A stretch of 64,000 bases of DNA from Rikenellaceae bacterium (GCA_015060105.1 SUZD01000005.1:1-64000), one strand, 5' to 3'. Positions 54,444 through 64,000 are shown, counted from the stretch's first letter. Program-made: numbers and translations. The notes: generated by a model from the sequence alone, not told the origin.

Positions 54444-55532
54444 TTACAAATCTCGGCAGTTCTGCTTTTGGGTGATTACTCCGTCGCGGAGCGTTACGAC
54501 ACCCGTTTTGGCACGCAACATCGTGATAAGCGTGGTTGCGTCGATGTTATATAGAGGTATCTGGTTTTCGCCAAGTACAAAGGTTGTCTGGTCGTCGAGG
54601 GGCGAGGCGGTAATGGCAACAACCTTGTCTCCTTTTGCAATAGCCTCTGCCACAAACTCCTCCATACGGCGTTGGCAAGCCGGGGTCATCATATCGAGTT
54701 TGACAAGACACAAGATATGCGTTGTGCCCTCGTAGCCAAGCAACTCGGCGGTGCGGCTACCCTCGCTATCGAAGATGTTGAACTCGGCAAGCGACATATC
54801 GCGCACCGAGGTCGAGATTTCGTACGACTCGATATACTCCCAGGTGCCCGTATCATACCACGTTGTGTCGGCCATATCGAACTCGCGCGTGGTGCCGTCG
54901 AGCAGATTTTGGCAACGCACCATAGCCTTCAATTCGTTATCGGCAGGAGTTGTTGCCTCGCGCAGATTAACGCCCACCTTGTAGGGCAAAAAGTCGATAA
55001 GCGGGAGGTGGCGATAGCAATGCGTACCAAGTCCAAACGCAAACGACATTATAAGTACGGTCTTTGTGAGGTCGGCCTTCGAGAAGTGCAATAGTTTGCC
55101 GTGTCGGGCGTTGAACCACACCACAAACGACATCGGCCAAAGCACAAGGTTTTTGTAGAAAGTCTGCCAATTATCGAGCTTTATGGCGTCGCCGAAGCAG
55201 CCGCAATCCTCGACTGTTCCCCACTGCGCCATATAGAAAGTAAGTGCGGTAAATCCCGTCATTGTCAGCAACGAGAAGGTCGATACAAGCGGTGTTCGCA
55301 CCTTGAAAAGCAACATCAAACCCATCATCAGCTCGGCACCGCACAACCAAATTGCGAAGCCGAAACGATAGTCGCCTACCCAATCGAGTCCAAACGAGAG
55401 TAGATATTCATTGACCTTGATGGCGGTGCCCCAAGGGTCTATGGTCTTGACAAATCCCGAGATGATGAATACCACCGCGAAGATTATTCGGCACACATTG
55501 GCGACAATATTGAGTATGTGTTTGCGGGTCAT
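54444..55532 (-). CDS. DoxX/MauE-like membrane protein (BT_3928 family)
   Basis: 362 residues. Four membrane helices in residues 8-160 with DoxX-type FIISGFVKTIDPWGTAIK and a DCGCFGDAIKL motif near 107, as in MauE-like proteins with paired Cys. The C-terminal part (about 190-360) is soluble and has ACQRRMEEF and a thioredoxin-like strand order (TTHILCLVKLDMMTPAC). The family is common in Bacteroidetes and may act in envelope redox or respiration; the exact role is unknown. It lies between tmk (13-bp gap) and the methyltransferase fusion. Confidence 0.82.
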   Translation of the reverse strand: MTRKHILNIVANVCRIIFAVVFIISGFVKTIDPWGTAIKVNEYLLSFGLDWVGDYRFGFAIWLCGAELMMGLMLLFKVRTPLVSTFSLLTMTGFTALTFYMAQWGTVEDCGCFGDAIKLDNWQTFYKNLVLWPMSFVVWFNARHGKLLHFSKADLTKTVLIMSFAFGLGTHCYRHLPLIDFLPYKVGVNLREATTPADNELKAMVRCQNLLDGTTREFDMADTTWYDTGTWEYIESYEISTSVRDMSLAEFNIFDSEGSRTAELLGYEGTTHILCLVKLDMMTPACQRRMEEFVAEAIAKGDKVVAITASPLDDQTTFVLGENQIPLYNIDATTLITMLRAKTGVVTLRDGVITQKQNCRDL

Positions 55533-55545
55533 TGGGTTGGTGTTT

Positions 55546-56223
55546 TTAGATGTTTTTTACGAGCTCAACAATTCGTTGGTGTATTGCTTGTGGCGCGTCC
55601 ATTTCGCCTGCGCCATTGCTGCAATCAATAACGCGGAGTGCGGTGTCGCTTTCGGCTGCCGAGAGATAGACTTCGCGTACGGTGCGTTGCAAATCGAGTG
55701 ACGACTCGTGAATATCTTCGGCTCCATTGAGGTAGTTTCGGTCATCGCCCTCGCGCACATTTTGCAATTTGCGGGCGGTGAACTTGAAGGGCACATCGAG
55801 GAAAATCGAGAGGTCGGGACGAGGTATATCGAACTTTTGATACTCCATATCCAATATCCAGCTACTCAACTTGTTACGCTCGTCTGCTGTGTTGAGTTTG
55901 GCGCATTGGTAGCCGATGTTGGAATAGACATATCGGTCCACAATAACCACCTTACCCTCGTCAATCCAACCGCGAATCATCTTCGCCGCATCGGCACGGT
56001 CGCCCGCATAGAGCAGTGCCACAAGATAGGGATTAACCTCTTCGACACCGCCAAATTCGCCTCGCAGAAAACGGGCTATAAGTTCGCCATAGACGGGTGC
56101 ATCAAAACGGGGAAAGTGTAGTTTTACACACTCCCGTCCTTGCGCCTTAAACCACTCTTCGAGCAGGGCTATTTGGGTTGATTTTCCTGCGCCATCGACG
56201 CCTTCCAGAACAATGAATGCCAT
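55546..56223 (-). CDS. tmk: Thymidylate kinase
   Basis: 225 residues. P-loop EGVDGAGKSTQ at residues 7-17, DRYVYSNIGYQ near 97 and a lid region around 145-160. It phosphorylates dTMP to dTDP. It starts 28 bp after the sufS stop and is followed by the DoxX-like gene. Confidence 0.95.
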   Translation of the reverse strand: MAFIVLEGVDGAGKSTQIALLEEWFKAQGRECVKLHFPRFDAPVYGELIARFLRGEFGGVEEVNPYLVALLYAGDRADAAKMIRGWIDEGKVVIVDRYVYSNIGYQCAKLNTADERNKLSSWILDMEYQKFDIPRPDLSIFLDVPFKFTARKLQNVREGDDRNYLNGAEDIHESSLDLQRTVREVYLSAAESDTALRVIDCSNGAGEMDAPQAIHQRIVELVKNI

Positions 56224-56251
56224 ATCTCTTTTTTGTCAGTTTTTCGGGGGT

Positions 56252-57475
56252 TTATCGTAACATTCTGACGGCTCTTTTGACTCCCGCCACCAACGCTTCA
56301 ACCTCGTCGGGGGTGTTGTACGGAGCCAGCGATGCGCGACACATTCCGCTCACACCATAACGGCTCATAACCGGCTCGGCGCAATGGGTTCCTGTGCGAA
56401 CAGCCACGCCCAACTTGTCGAGAATCATACCGACATCGTAGGGGTGAACGCCCTCGACGCCGAACGACAGAATGGGTGCTTTGTCGGGTGTCGTGCCATA
56501 TATTTTCAGTCCGTCAATCTGCAACAATGCCTGCTCGGCTTGGGTGTAGAGGCTTTGGGTGTAACGCTCCATCTCGGTCTGGTTGTACTCCGACACAAAG
56601 TCGATAGCCGTACCCAGCGCAATGGCACCCACATAGTTTGCCGTTCCCGCCTCGAAACGCAAGGGCAACTCGGCAAAGGTTGTTTTCTCGAACGACACCG
56701 TCTGCACCATATCGCCACCACACAGCCATACGGGCATCTTGTCGAGCAACTCACGACGGGCATACATCACGCCTATACCCGTTGGGGCGTACAATTTGTG
56801 ACCCGAGAAGGCGTATATATCGCAACCCAACTCACGCACATTGACCCCTTCGTGTACCGCGCCCTGACAACCATCGACCACCACAATAGCACCTTTGGCG
56901 TGGGCGCAATCAATCACGGCACGCAGGTCGGGTTTTGTTCCCAGCACATTGGAGCATTGCGTAACAGCCACAACCTTTGTTCGCTCGTCGGCAATCTGGT
57001 CGAGCATTTCGACTTGCAGACGACCCTCCTCGTCGAAGGGCAACATTCGCAACTCGGCTCCTCGGCGACGGCACATCTCCTGCCAAGGCACAAGATTGGA
57101 GTGGTGTTCCATTTGGCTGACCACCACGTTGTCGCCCGCACCGATACACATCTCGGCGAGCGAGTATGCCGCCAAGTTGAGCGAAGCGGTTGCGCCACTC
57201 GTGAATACAATCTCCTCGCGCGAGTCCGTTCCCAACATCTGCCCTACCCTGCTTCGAGCCTTCTCGTACAGCGCGGTACACTCCTCGGCAAGGTAGTGAA
57301 CGCCACGATGGATATTGGCATTGAGAGATGTGTGCAACTCATTGACCACATCAATCACGCATTGCGGTTTCTGAGCCGTTGCCGCACTATCGAGATAGAC
57401 GAGCGGCTTGCCGTGCACCGTGCGGTTAAGTATGGGAAAGTGGCTGCGAAATTCGGCAGCGTCAAACCTTTTCAT
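56252..57475 (-). CDS. sufS: Cysteine desulfurase SufS
   Basis: 407 residues. Fold type I PLP enzyme: YLDSAATAQKP near residue 28, HHSNLVPWQ near 124, PLP-Lys in FSGHKLYAPTGIGV near 225 and the active-site Cys in RTGTHCAEP near 365. It takes sulfur from cysteine for Fe-S assembly. It starts 5 bp after sufD. No SufE or SufU sulfur acceptor is seen in the window. Confidence 0.96.
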   Translation of the reverse strand: MKRFDAAEFRSHFPILNRTVHGKPLVYLDSAATAQKPQCVIDVVNELHTSLNANIHRGVHYLAEECTALYEKARSRVGQMLGTDSREEIVFTSGATASLNLAAYSLAEMCIGAGDNVVVSQMEHHSNLVPWQEMCRRRGAELRMLPFDEEGRLQVEMLDQIADERTKVVAVTQCSNVLGTKPDLRAVIDCAHAKGAIVVVDGCQGAVHEGVNVRELGCDIYAFSGHKLYAPTGIGVMYARRELLDKMPVWLCGGDMVQTVSFEKTTFAELPLRFEAGTANYVGAIALGTAIDFVSEYNQTEMERYTQSLYTQAEQALLQIDGLKIYGTTPDKAPILSFGVEGVHPYDVGMILDKLGVAVRTGTHCAEPVMSRYGVSGMCRASLAPYNTPDEVEALVAGVKRAVRMLR

Positions 57476-57480
57476 TAGCT

Positions 57481-58680
57481 CTATATTGTTTGCAGTTTTT
57501 GCTCGATGGCGGCCTCCATACGCTCTGCGGCCTGGCCACCAAATCGCTCGACAACCTCGGCTGCAAAGCCCACAAGTTGCAAACGACGGGCAGCCTGCTC
57601 CGACAAACCTCGTTGTCGCATATAATAGATTGCCTCCGGATCGAGTTTACCCACCGTCGCACCGTGACCGCACTTCACATCGTCGGCATAGATTTCGAGG
57701 GTCGGTTTTGTATATATTCTTGCGGCATCGCTCAACACGATATTGCGGTTGAGCAGCGCAGCATCAGTTCGTTGTGCATCGGGAGCGACATAGATGCGAC
57801 CCGCAAACGAGCCGACCGCTTTTCGAATAGCCATTCCCTTGATAAGCTCCGATGAGCGACAATCGCCCGACAGGTGTTGAACATCGAGCATTATATCCCT
57901 CACACCCTCGCTTGCCACAAACACTCCGTCACACTCCGCCTCGGCGTGTGCGCCCGTCATTCGGGTTACTATGTTGGTGCGACTTGCGCCATTCGACAGG
58001 TCACAGAAAAGTGCTCGCGAGGTGCTGTTCTCGGCTTGCAGGGTATATCGTCCTTCGACCACTACCCCACTCTCGTTCTCGACCATATCGGCAACCTTCA
58101 CACGCGCTCCGCGTGCCACCACAATCTCGCGGCTCTTGATTACCGCAACCTCGCCCGAGGTGCGACACAACTCCACAACTTCGACTTCGGCACCCTCCTC
58201 GACAACAATCAGCACACGACCAACGGCCCACGAGTGCGCCCCACCCGACCAACGAGAGTCAATCAGAAGGCTTGTTTGCACTCCTCGCGGGATACGCACC
58301 AACGCAACATCATCGGCCATAATGGTTGTGAGCAAGTCCACCGCCGAGCCGTCTGCTGCCGAGCCATACTCCTTTGCGCCGCCGGTTGAAGCGAGCATCG
58401 AGTACTCTCGGTCCATTACTCGGCCATTGTGCATCTCGACCACAATATCGGCGCTCAATGCGGCACTCTCGAAGAGTGAGCAATCGCCCTCGGCACGCTC
58501 CTCGACGCCCTCAATCACAGCACGCAGATTGAAGCGACGATACTCCTCGACCTTACTGTCGGGAATCTCGACGCCACCAAAGGCCAACACTGCGTTGTGG
58601 CGGGCATCGTCCCACCACTTGACGCCCGAAGGCATCTCGCCCAATGCGACCCGTTTATATATCTTTTGAAAACCGTTCAT
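57481..58680 (-). CDS. sufD: Fe-S cluster assembly protein SufD
   Basis: 399 residues. Paralogue of SufB with the beta-helix core and the C-terminal DDVKCGHGATVGKLDPEAIYYMRQRGLSEQAA motif split around residues 335-365. With SufB and SufC it forms the scaffold on which clusters are built. It starts 4 bp after sufC. Confidence 0.95.
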   Translation of the reverse strand: MNGFQKIYKRVALGEMPSGVKWWDDARHNAVLAFGGVEIPDSKVEEYRRFNLRAVIEGVEERAEGDCSLFESAALSADIVVEMHNGRVMDREYSMLASTGGAKEYGSAADGSAVDLLTTIMADDVALVRIPRGVQTSLLIDSRWSGGAHSWAVGRVLIVVEEGAEVEVVELCRTSGEVAVIKSREIVVARGARVKVADMVENESGVVVEGRYTLQAENSTSRALFCDLSNGASRTNIVTRMTGAHAEAECDGVFVASEGVRDIMLDVQHLSGDCRSSELIKGMAIRKAVGSFAGRIYVAPDAQRTDAALLNRNIVLSDAARIYTKPTLEIYADDVKCGHGATVGKLDPEAIYYMRQRGLSEQAARRLQLVGFAAEVVERFGGQAAERMEAAIEQKLQTI

Positions 58681-58684
58681 TGTA

Positions 58685-59440
58685 TTACTCCTGTTGTGAG
58701 CCGATAAGCCAATCGTAACCCTCCTTTTCGAGTTTCAGCGCAAGGGTTTTGTCGCCCGAATAGATGATGCGTCCTTTGTAGAGAACGTGCACAAAGTCGG
58801 GAACGATGTAGTCCAGCAAGCGTTGATAGTGGGTGATTACCACCGTTGCGTTGTCGGCGGTGCGGAGGCGTTGAACGCCCGTTGCCACGATACGCAATGC
58901 GTCGATGTCGAGTCCGCTATCGGTCTCGTCCAACACTGCAAGGCGAGGCTCCAACATCGCCATCTGGAATATCTCGTTTTTCTTCTTCTCGCCACCCGAG
59001 AAACCCTCGTTCACCGAGCGACTGATAAGTTTTCCGTCCAACTCGACAATCTTCGACTTCTCGCGCACAAGTTTCAAAAACTCGGCACTCGACAACGGCT
59101 CCAAGCCCATAGCCTTGCGACGCTCGGCGACGGCAGCCTTCATAAACGAAGCCATGCTGACTCCCGGAATCTCAACGGGATACTGAAATCCCAAGAAAAG
59201 ACCGCGACGAGCCCTCTCCTCAATCGACATATCGAGCAGATTTACGCCATCGTAACTAACCGAGCCCTCGGTAACCTCGAACTTGGGGTTGCCCGCAAGC
59301 ACCGAAGCAAAGGTACTTTTACCCGAACCATTGGGGCCCATAATGGCGTGCACCTCGCCCGGACGGACTACGAAATCAATTCCGCGCAAGACCTCTTTGC
59401 CTGCCACATTTGCGTGTAAGTTTTTAACCTCTAAAAGCAT
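58685..59440 (-). CDS. sufC: Fe-S cluster assembly ATPase SufC
   Basis: 251 residues. ABC-type ATPase: Walker A GPNGSGKST near residue 36, signature FSGGEKKKNEI near 149 and Walker B LAVLDETDSGLDID near 170. It drives conformational change of SufBD. It lies 54 bp after sufB and 4 bp before sufD. Confidence 0.97.
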   Translation of the reverse strand: MLLEVKNLHANVAGKEVLRGIDFVVRPGEVHAIMGPNGSGKSTFASVLAGNPKFEVTEGSVSYDGVNLLDMSIEERARRGLFLGFQYPVEIPGVSMASFMKAAVAERRKAMGLEPLSSAEFLKLVREKSKIVELDGKLISRSVNEGFSGGEKKKNEIFQMAMLEPRLAVLDETDSGLDIDALRIVATGVQRLRTADNATVVITHYQRLLDYIVPDFVHVLYKGRIIYSGDKTLALKLEKEGYDWLIGSQQE

Positions 59441-59494
59441 ATTTATCTATTTTTTCCTTTTTACAAATCTTGGTTGTGGTGACATTCTCGTAGT

Positions 59495-60946
59495 CTAACC
59501 CACCGAGCCTTCGAGGCTGATGGCCAGCAGTTTTTGCGCCTCAACGGCAAACTCCATAGGCAGTTTTGCCAACACCTCGCGGGCATAGCCGTTCACAATC
59601 ATACCGACAGCGTCTTCGGTGGACATTCCTCGCTGATTGCAATAGAAGAGTTGGTCCTCGTTAATCTTCGAGGTTGTTGCCTCGTGTTCGACAACGGCGT
59701 CGGCGCGAGCAATATCCATATAGGGGAATGTGTGTGCACCACACTTGTCGCCAATCAGCAACGAATCACACTGCGAGAAGTTGCGGGCACCCTCGGCACG
59801 AGGAGCAACACGCACCAAACCGCGATAACTATTCTGGCTGAATCCCGCCGAGATACCTTTCGACACGATACGACTGCGGGTGTTGCGTCCCAAGTGTATC
59901 ATCTTGGTTCCCGTGTCGGCTTGTTGGTAGTGGTTGGTCATTGCCACCGAGTAGAACTCTCCCACCGAATCGTCGCCTTGAAGCACACAACTCGGATATT
60001 TCCAAGTAATAGCCGAGCCTGTTTCGACCTGTGTCCACGACAAACGCGAGCGGTCGCCACGACACAAACCTCGCTTGGTGACAAAGTTGTAGATACCACC
60101 CCTACCCTCTTTGTCGCCCGGGTACCAGTTTTGCACGGTCGAATACTTGACCTCGGCGTCGGCCTCAACCACAATCTCGACCACTGCGGCGTGCAACTGA
60201 TTCTCGTCGCGCATAGGCGCGGTACAACCCTCCAAATAGCTCACATAGGAGCCCTCGTCGGCAACCAGCAGGGTACGCTCAAACTGACCCGTACCACGAG
60301 CGTTGATACGGAAATAGGTGCTCAACTCAACAGGACAACGAACTCCTTTGGGGATATAGCAGAACGAGCCGTCCGAAAAGACAGCCGAGTTCAATGCCGC
60401 ATAGAAGTTGTCGGTATGCGACACCACCGTACCCAGATACTTGCGCACCAAATCGGGATACTCCCTCACCGCCTCGCTTATCGAGCAGAAAATAATACCC
60501 TTCTCGGCAAGTGTCTCGCGGAAAGTAGTCTTAACCGACGAGGAGTCCAATACGGCATCAACAGCCACTCCTGCCAGCACCAACTGCTCCTCCAACGGAA
60601 TTCCCAACTTGTCGAATGTCTTTTTCAACTCGGGGTCGATGTCGTCGGGATTACCACTGCCACCCGTATTTTTGCGGGGTGCGGCGTAGTATATGATGTC
60701 CTGAAAGTCGATGGGTGGAATGTTGAGGTGTGCCCAATCGGGTATGCTCAATGTCTGCCAATGGCGAAAAGCCTTCAAGCGATACTCCAACAACCACTCA
60801 GGCTCGCCCTTCTTGGCAGAGATAAGGCGTACAATATCCTCGTCAAGACCCTTGCGGATAAACTCCGTGTCGATGTCCGACGTGAAACCGTACTTGTAAT
60901 CGCCCTCGGCCAATGCCGAAATTATATCGTTTTGATTCTCTTCCAT
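59495..60946 (-). CDS. sufB: Fe-S cluster assembly protein SufB
   Basis: 483 residues from the ATG at 60946, after the -7 box at 60,971; a longer frame would start at the promoter. Family motifs: [46 protein letters not shown] and the late [16 protein letters not shown]. Cys in YLEGCTAP and the CVLQGDDS region are conserved in the scaffold. First gene of sufBCDS. Confidence 0.97.
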   Translation of the reverse strand: MEENQNDIISALAEGDYKYGFTSDIDTEFIRKGLDEDIVRLISAKKGEPEWLLEYRLKAFRHWQTLSIPDWAHLNIPPIDFQDIIYYAAPRKNTGGSGNPDDIDPELKKTFDKLGIPLEEQLVLAGVAVDAVLDSSSVKTTFRETLAEKGIIFCSISEAVREYPDLVRKYLGTVVSHTDNFYAALNSAVFSDGSFCYIPKGVRCPVELSTYFRINARGTGQFERTLLVADEGSYVSYLEGCTAPMRDENQLHAAVVEIVVEADAEVKYSTVQNWYPGDKEGRGGIYNFVTKRGLCRGDRSRLSWTQVETGSAITWKYPSCVLQGDDSVGEFYSVAMTNHYQQADTGTKMIHLGRNTRSRIVSKGISAGFSQNSYRGLVRVAPRAEGARNFSQCDSLLIGDKCGAHTFPYMDIARADAVVEHEATTSKINEDQLFYCNQRGMSTEDAVGMIVNGYAREVLAKLPMEFAVEAQKLLAISLEGSVG

Positions 60947-60970
60947 AAAAATCACACAGTCTGCAATCTG

Positions 60971-60978
60971 CAAATATA
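60971..60978 (-). promoter_or_regulatory. Putative -7 element of the suf operon
   Basis: TATATTTG on the minus strand, 24 bp before the sufB ATG; the -33 region is T-rich without a clear TTG at 19-21 nt. Confidence 0.5.
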
Positions 60979-61079
60979 CGATTTTAATTTACAATTAAAA
61001 AATGCAAATTGTATTCCAGTGGCGAAGTCTTTGGAAGAAGGGAAGAGTGGGGGGCTTTGAGTACAGCCCAAAGGATAAA

Positions 61080-62894
61080 TTATTTGTCCTTGAAGAACTC
61101 TTTGATTTTGAGGGCTTTGGCGGGGCCAACAACGGCGGCGAGGTCGGTTTGCGACGCCTTTTTGATGGCCGAAATAGAGCGGAAATGGCGCATCAAATCT
61201 TCGATGGTTTTGGGACCCACTCCGGGTATGGCGTCAAGAGTACTGCCGATGAAATTTTTGGAGCGTTTCAGACGGTGGAAAGTGATACCGAAACGGTGTG
61301 CCTCGTCACGAATGTGCATCATCACTTTGAGAGGCTCGCCCGTGCGTTTAAGGTAGTAAGGCATAGGGTCTTGCGGGAAGAAAATCTCCTCGATGCGCTT
61401 GGCAAGACCGACCAAAGGAACCTTGTCTTGAATACCGAGTTCGCAGAAAATAGCATAAGCCGAACTCAACTGTCCCTTACCACCATCGACAACCACTAAA
61501 TCGGGCAACTCTTTACCCTCGGCTAACAGCCTCGTGTAGCGACGCGAAACAATCTCGCGCATCGAAGCAAAGTCGTCGGCACCAACAACCGTTTTGACGT
61601 TGAAGTGGCGGTATTCGCTACGCGAAGGTTTGCCGTTGCGGAATACTACGCACGAAGCTACGGGGTTGGTACCCTGCAAGTTAGAATTGTCAAAGCACTC
61701 GATATGACGAGGCTCGCGGTCGAGGTGTAGCTCCTCGCGCATGGCAGCCATCAATCGGTCGGTATGTTTTTCCGGATTGCGAATTTCGAGGTTTTTGAGT
61801 TTCTCGGCTCGGTATATCTTGGCACCTCGCTCCGAGAATTGCAACAGCGAGAGTTTGTCGCCACGACGAGGAACGACAAATTTTACCCCCTCGAACTCCT
61901 CGGTTTCGGGCATTACGGGAACGATAACCTCGCGTGCCAAACGACCCACCACGCGTTCTGAAATTTGGTGTATTCCCTCGGTCAAAATGTGGGCGGTATC
62001 GTCGTCTGCCGAGCAGGTCAATTCGGCGGTGAAAGTATTGACAACACTGCCCTTCACCGTGCGCACAAAATTGACATAAGCGATGTTCTCATCGACCACC
62101 AGCGAGAAGACATCGGCGTCCTCCATACGACTGCTCACGATGACCGATTTTGCGGAGTATCCGTCGAGCAAATCCAACTTGCGACGCAACGCTTCGGCCT
62201 CTTCGAAACGAAGTTCCGAAGCAGCGGCCAACATATTGCTGTTGAGGTAGTCACGCACGACTTTGAGGTTGCCTCGCAGCACCTGACGCACCATATCTAT
62301 TGAGGCTTGATACTCCTCCTCGGATTGCGCCCCGACGCAGGGTGCTTTGCAGGCTCCGATATGGTATTTCAGACAGGGGCGCATACGACCTCGGGCAATG
62401 GCTTCGGGCGAGAGGTTTTCTTTGCAGGTGCGGAGCGGAAAAAGTGCGTGTAACAATTCGAGCAATTCGCGCTGCATTGCAACCGAAGCATAGGGGCCGT
62501 AGTATATCGCCCCGCCCCGTTCGAGTTTGCGGGTCGATTCAACCCTCGGAAACGGCTCGTTTCGCACCACAATCCAAGGGTATGTTTTGTCGTCTTTGAG
62601 CAGAATGTTGTAGCGCGGTTGCAACGACTTGATAAGCGAGTTTTCGAGCAACAGAGCGTCGGCCTCGGTTTCGACCACAATGTGGCGAATATCGCAGATG
62701 CGGCTTACGAGCAGTCGCGTCTTGGCACTATGATTTCGAGAGTCGAGGAAGTATGAACTGACCCTTCGGCGCAGGCTTTTAGCCTTGCCGACATAGATAA
62801 TTCGCTCGTCGGCGTCGATGAACTGATATACGCCGGGCGAGAGTGGAAGTTCGGCCACTTTCTGTTTGAGTTCCTCTATTGACGGTCGCTTCAT
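61080..62894 (-). CDS. uvrC: UvrABC system protein C
   Basis: 604 residues from the ATG at 62894. GIY-YIG nuclease at the start (LSPGVYQFIDADERIIYVGKAKS), UvrB-binding coiled region near 205-240, RNase H-like nuclease with CFDNSNLQGTNPVASCVVF and DLVVVDGGKGQL, and a C-terminal helix-hairpin-helix (DAIPGVGPKTIEDL). It makes both incisions in nucleotide excision repair. Divergent from pheS; about 130 bp separate it from sufB with nothing recognised beyond the suf promoter. Confidence 0.96.
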   Translation of the reverse strand: MKRPSIEELKQKVAELPLSPGVYQFIDADERIIYVGKAKSLRRRVSSYFLDSRNHSAKTRLLVSRICDIRHIVVETEADALLLENSLIKSLQPRYNILLKDDKTYPWIVVRNEPFPRVESTRKLERGGAIYYGPYASVAMQRELLELLHALFPLRTCKENLSPEAIARGRMRPCLKYHIGACKAPCVGAQSEEEYQASIDMVRQVLRGNLKVVRDYLNSNMLAAASELRFEEAEALRRKLDLLDGYSAKSVIVSSRMEDADVFSLVVDENIAYVNFVRTVKGSVVNTFTAELTCSADDDTAHILTEGIHQISERVVGRLAREVIVPVMPETEEFEGVKFVVPRRGDKLSLLQFSERGAKIYRAEKLKNLEIRNPEKHTDRLMAAMREELHLDREPRHIECFDNSNLQGTNPVASCVVFRNGKPSRSEYRHFNVKTVVGADDFASMREIVSRRYTRLLAEGKELPDLVVVDGGKGQLSSAYAIFCELGIQDKVPLVGLAKRIEEIFFPQDPMPYYLKRTGEPLKVMMHIRDEAHRFGITFHRLKRSKNFIGSTLDAIPGVGPKTIEDLMRHFRSISAIKKASQTDLAAVVGPAKALKIKEFFKDK

Positions 62895-62920
62895 AGTGTG
62901 AAAAAGTCGTTGTCGTGATG

Positions 62921-62928
62921 CAAAAATA
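62921..62928 (-). promoter_or_regulatory. Putative -7 element of uvrC
   Basis: TATTTTTG on the minus strand, 26 bp before the uvrC ATG. The -33 region is unclear. Confidence 0.4.
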
Positions 62929-62960
62929 TAATTTTTGTCGGGATTTTTCGATAAAGTTCG

Positions 62961-62968
62961 TAACTTTG
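62961..62968 (+). promoter_or_regulatory. Putative -7 element of pheS
   Basis: TAACTTTG, about 65 bp before the pheS ATG, with TTTG at 62934-62937 about 23 nt upstream, slightly longer than ideal. Confidence 0.5.
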
Positions 62969-63033
62969 TGGGTTGATGGGGTAGTGTGCAAAGCACACAC
63001 CGCAGTTGTTACCGAATTAAAACATAGTTTTTT

Positions 63034-64000
63034 ATGATACAGAAAATAGAGAATCTTATCCAACAGGTAAACGCCTTCTCGGCAACCTCTGCTGCCGAAA
63101 TCGAGGAGTTCCGTATTCGCATTTTGGGCAAAAAGGGCGAACTTAACGCCTTGCTCGAAGAGTTCAAAACCGTTCCTGCCGAGCAAAAACGAACTCTCGG
63201 ACAGAAAATCAACGAACTCAAAACCCTTGCAACAAACCGTATCAACGAGCTTAAAGCGGGCGCAGTGGCAACACCTAACCGCACTGCGGCTATTGACGAT
63301 ATGACTCGTCCGGCAACCGATGGCTCGCTTGGTGGTCGTCACCCTATTTCGCTTGTCAAAAACCAGATTTGCGAAATCTTCGGCCGCCTCGGTTACACCG
63401 TAGCCGATGGACCCGAAATCGAGGACGATTGGCACGTTTTCTCGGCGCTCAACTTCCCGCCCGAGCACCCCGCACGCGATATGCAGGACACATTCTTCAT
63501 CGAGAAGAATCCCGATATCCTGTTGCGTACCCACACCAGCTCGATTCAAACCCGTGTTATGGAGCACGGCGAGCCCCCTATTCGTGTAATCTGCCCGGGC
63601 CGTGTGTTCCGTAACGAGGCTATCTCGTATCGTGCACACTGCATCTTCCACCAAGTCGAGGGCTTGTACATCGACGAGAATGTGTCGTTTGCCGACCTCA
63701 AACAGTCGATTTTGTACTTCGCCAAAGAGATGTTCGGCGAGAATAGCGTTATCCGTCTTCGCCCCTCGTACTTCCCGTTCACCGAGCCTTCGGGCGAGGT
63801 TGATGTATCGTGCAACTTGTGCGGTGGCAAAGGTTGTGCCGTATGTAAGGGTACAGGTTGGCTCGAAATTATGGGTTGCGGAATGGTCGATCCCAATGTC
63901 TTGGAGGCGTGCGGTATCGATAGCAAACGTTATAGCGGTTTCGCATTTGGTATGGGTGTTGAGCGTATCGCCATGTTGAAATATGGCGTCAAAGACTTGC
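63034..64000 (+). CDS. pheS: Phenylalanine--tRNA ligase alpha subunit (3' end outside window)
   Basis: Open for 322 codons to the window edge; full PheS is about 340, so only the end is missing. N-terminal coiled coil (1-85), then class II motifs: SLGGRHPISLVKNQI, HTSSIQTRVM near residue 170, FRNEAISYRAHCIFHQVEG and FGMGVERIAMLKYG at the end. A CNLCGGKGCAVCKGTGW segment near 270 is a common feature of the subunit. It charges tRNA-Phe together with PheT. A Phe-sensing attenuator lies 34 kb away on the aromatic operon; I see no leader peptide here. Confidence 0.96.
   Translation, partial: MIQKIENLIQQVNAFSATSAAEIEEFRIRILGKKGELNALLEEFKTVPAEQKRTLGQKINELKTLATNRINELKAGAVATPNRTAAIDDMTRPATDGSLGGRHPISLVKNQICEIFGRLGYTVADGPEIEDDWHVFSALNFPPEHPARDMQDTFFIEKNPDILLRTHTSSIQTRVMEHGEPPIRVICPGRVFRNEAISYRAHCIFHQVEGLYIDENVSFADLKQSILYFAKEMFGENSVIRLRPSYFPFTEPSGEVDVSCNLCGGKGCAVCKGTGWLEIMGCGMVDPNVLEACGIDSKRYSGFAFGMGVERIAMLKYGVKDL

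Noticed and set aside
59534-61060. 508-codon plus-strand open frame opposite sufB
   Set aside because: Antisense shadow of a highly conserved gene.
1-64000. CRISPR arrays, prophage, insertion sequences, rRNA or tRNA genes
   Set aside because: I found no regular direct repeats with spacers, no transposase or phage proteins, and no rRNA or tRNA-like cloverleaf in the gaps.

Overview
The window looks like a chromosomal segment of a member of the Bacteroidales. Alistipes/Rikenellaceae-like is my guess, but the genus is inference. The reasons are: fimbrillin-type lipoproteins with DUF3575; many promoters of the Bacteroidetes type (TTG or TTTG, 19-21 nt, then TAnnTTTG); few strong Shine-Dalgarno sites; peptidase families S46, M13 and S9; a fused DAHP synthase-chorismate mutase; and a BT_3928-like DoxX protein. 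Base composition is near 50% GC. Codon use strongly prefers TCG for Ser and TTG/CTC/CTG for Leu, which leaves very long stop-free frames antisense to real genes. I see no rRNA, tRNA, CRISPR array, phage or transposase.

Layout. 1-4,909 (minus): fimbria-like operon of DUF3575, an anchor-type lipoprotein, three fimbrillin-like lipoproteins and a partial lipoprotein. 5,181-18,274 (plus): one long run with an alpha/beta hydrolase, a membrane-anchored MurF-like ligase, a three-gene homocysteine/sulfide assimilation cassette (DUF39/COG1900, NIL-ferredoxin, UPF0280/COG2122), Ddl, TrpS, a ClC channel, DprA, TatD and an outer-membrane barrel. 18,333-21,764 (minus): aspartokinase and a lipoprotein prolyl oligopeptidase, with BirA divergent. 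22,619-29,690 (minus): a phenylalanine/tyrosine operon (pheA, aminotransferase, tyrA, DAHP synthase-chorismate mutase) preceded by a leader peptide and attenuator, and followed 12 bp later by a kinase / WG-repeat / VWA trio. 29,751-34,515 (minus): CysQ, a GH31 enzyme and three overlapping genes of unknown role (receiver-like, helical-repeat-like, degenerate glycosyltransferase-like).

34,646-37,000 (plus): a DUF4988-type lipoprotein hydrolase, then rplU-rpmA, which lies between two inverted copies of a TTAGGGA-type repeat. 37,258-48,174 (minus): M13 peptidase, GlnS, S46 peptidase, NadA, an AT-rich DnaA-box-like region, Mrp and an M16 peptidase pair. 48,368-51,898 (plus): pyruvate:ferredoxin oxidoreductase. 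51,973-60,946 (minus): sufBCDS, tmk, a DoxX-like protein and a methyltransferase fused to a CorA-like membrane domain. The end holds uvrC (minus) and a truncated pheS (plus).

The genes fit an anaerobic gut-type bacterium that uses peptides and makes aromatic amino acids under translation-coupled attenuation. It may make homocysteine directly from aspartate semialdehyde and sulfide. The items most worth a second look are the aromatic attenuator, the homocysteine cassette, the methyltransferase-CorA-like fusion, the kinase/WG/VWA trio, the degenerate trio at 32.2-34.5 kb and the origin-like region at 44.3-44.6 kb.
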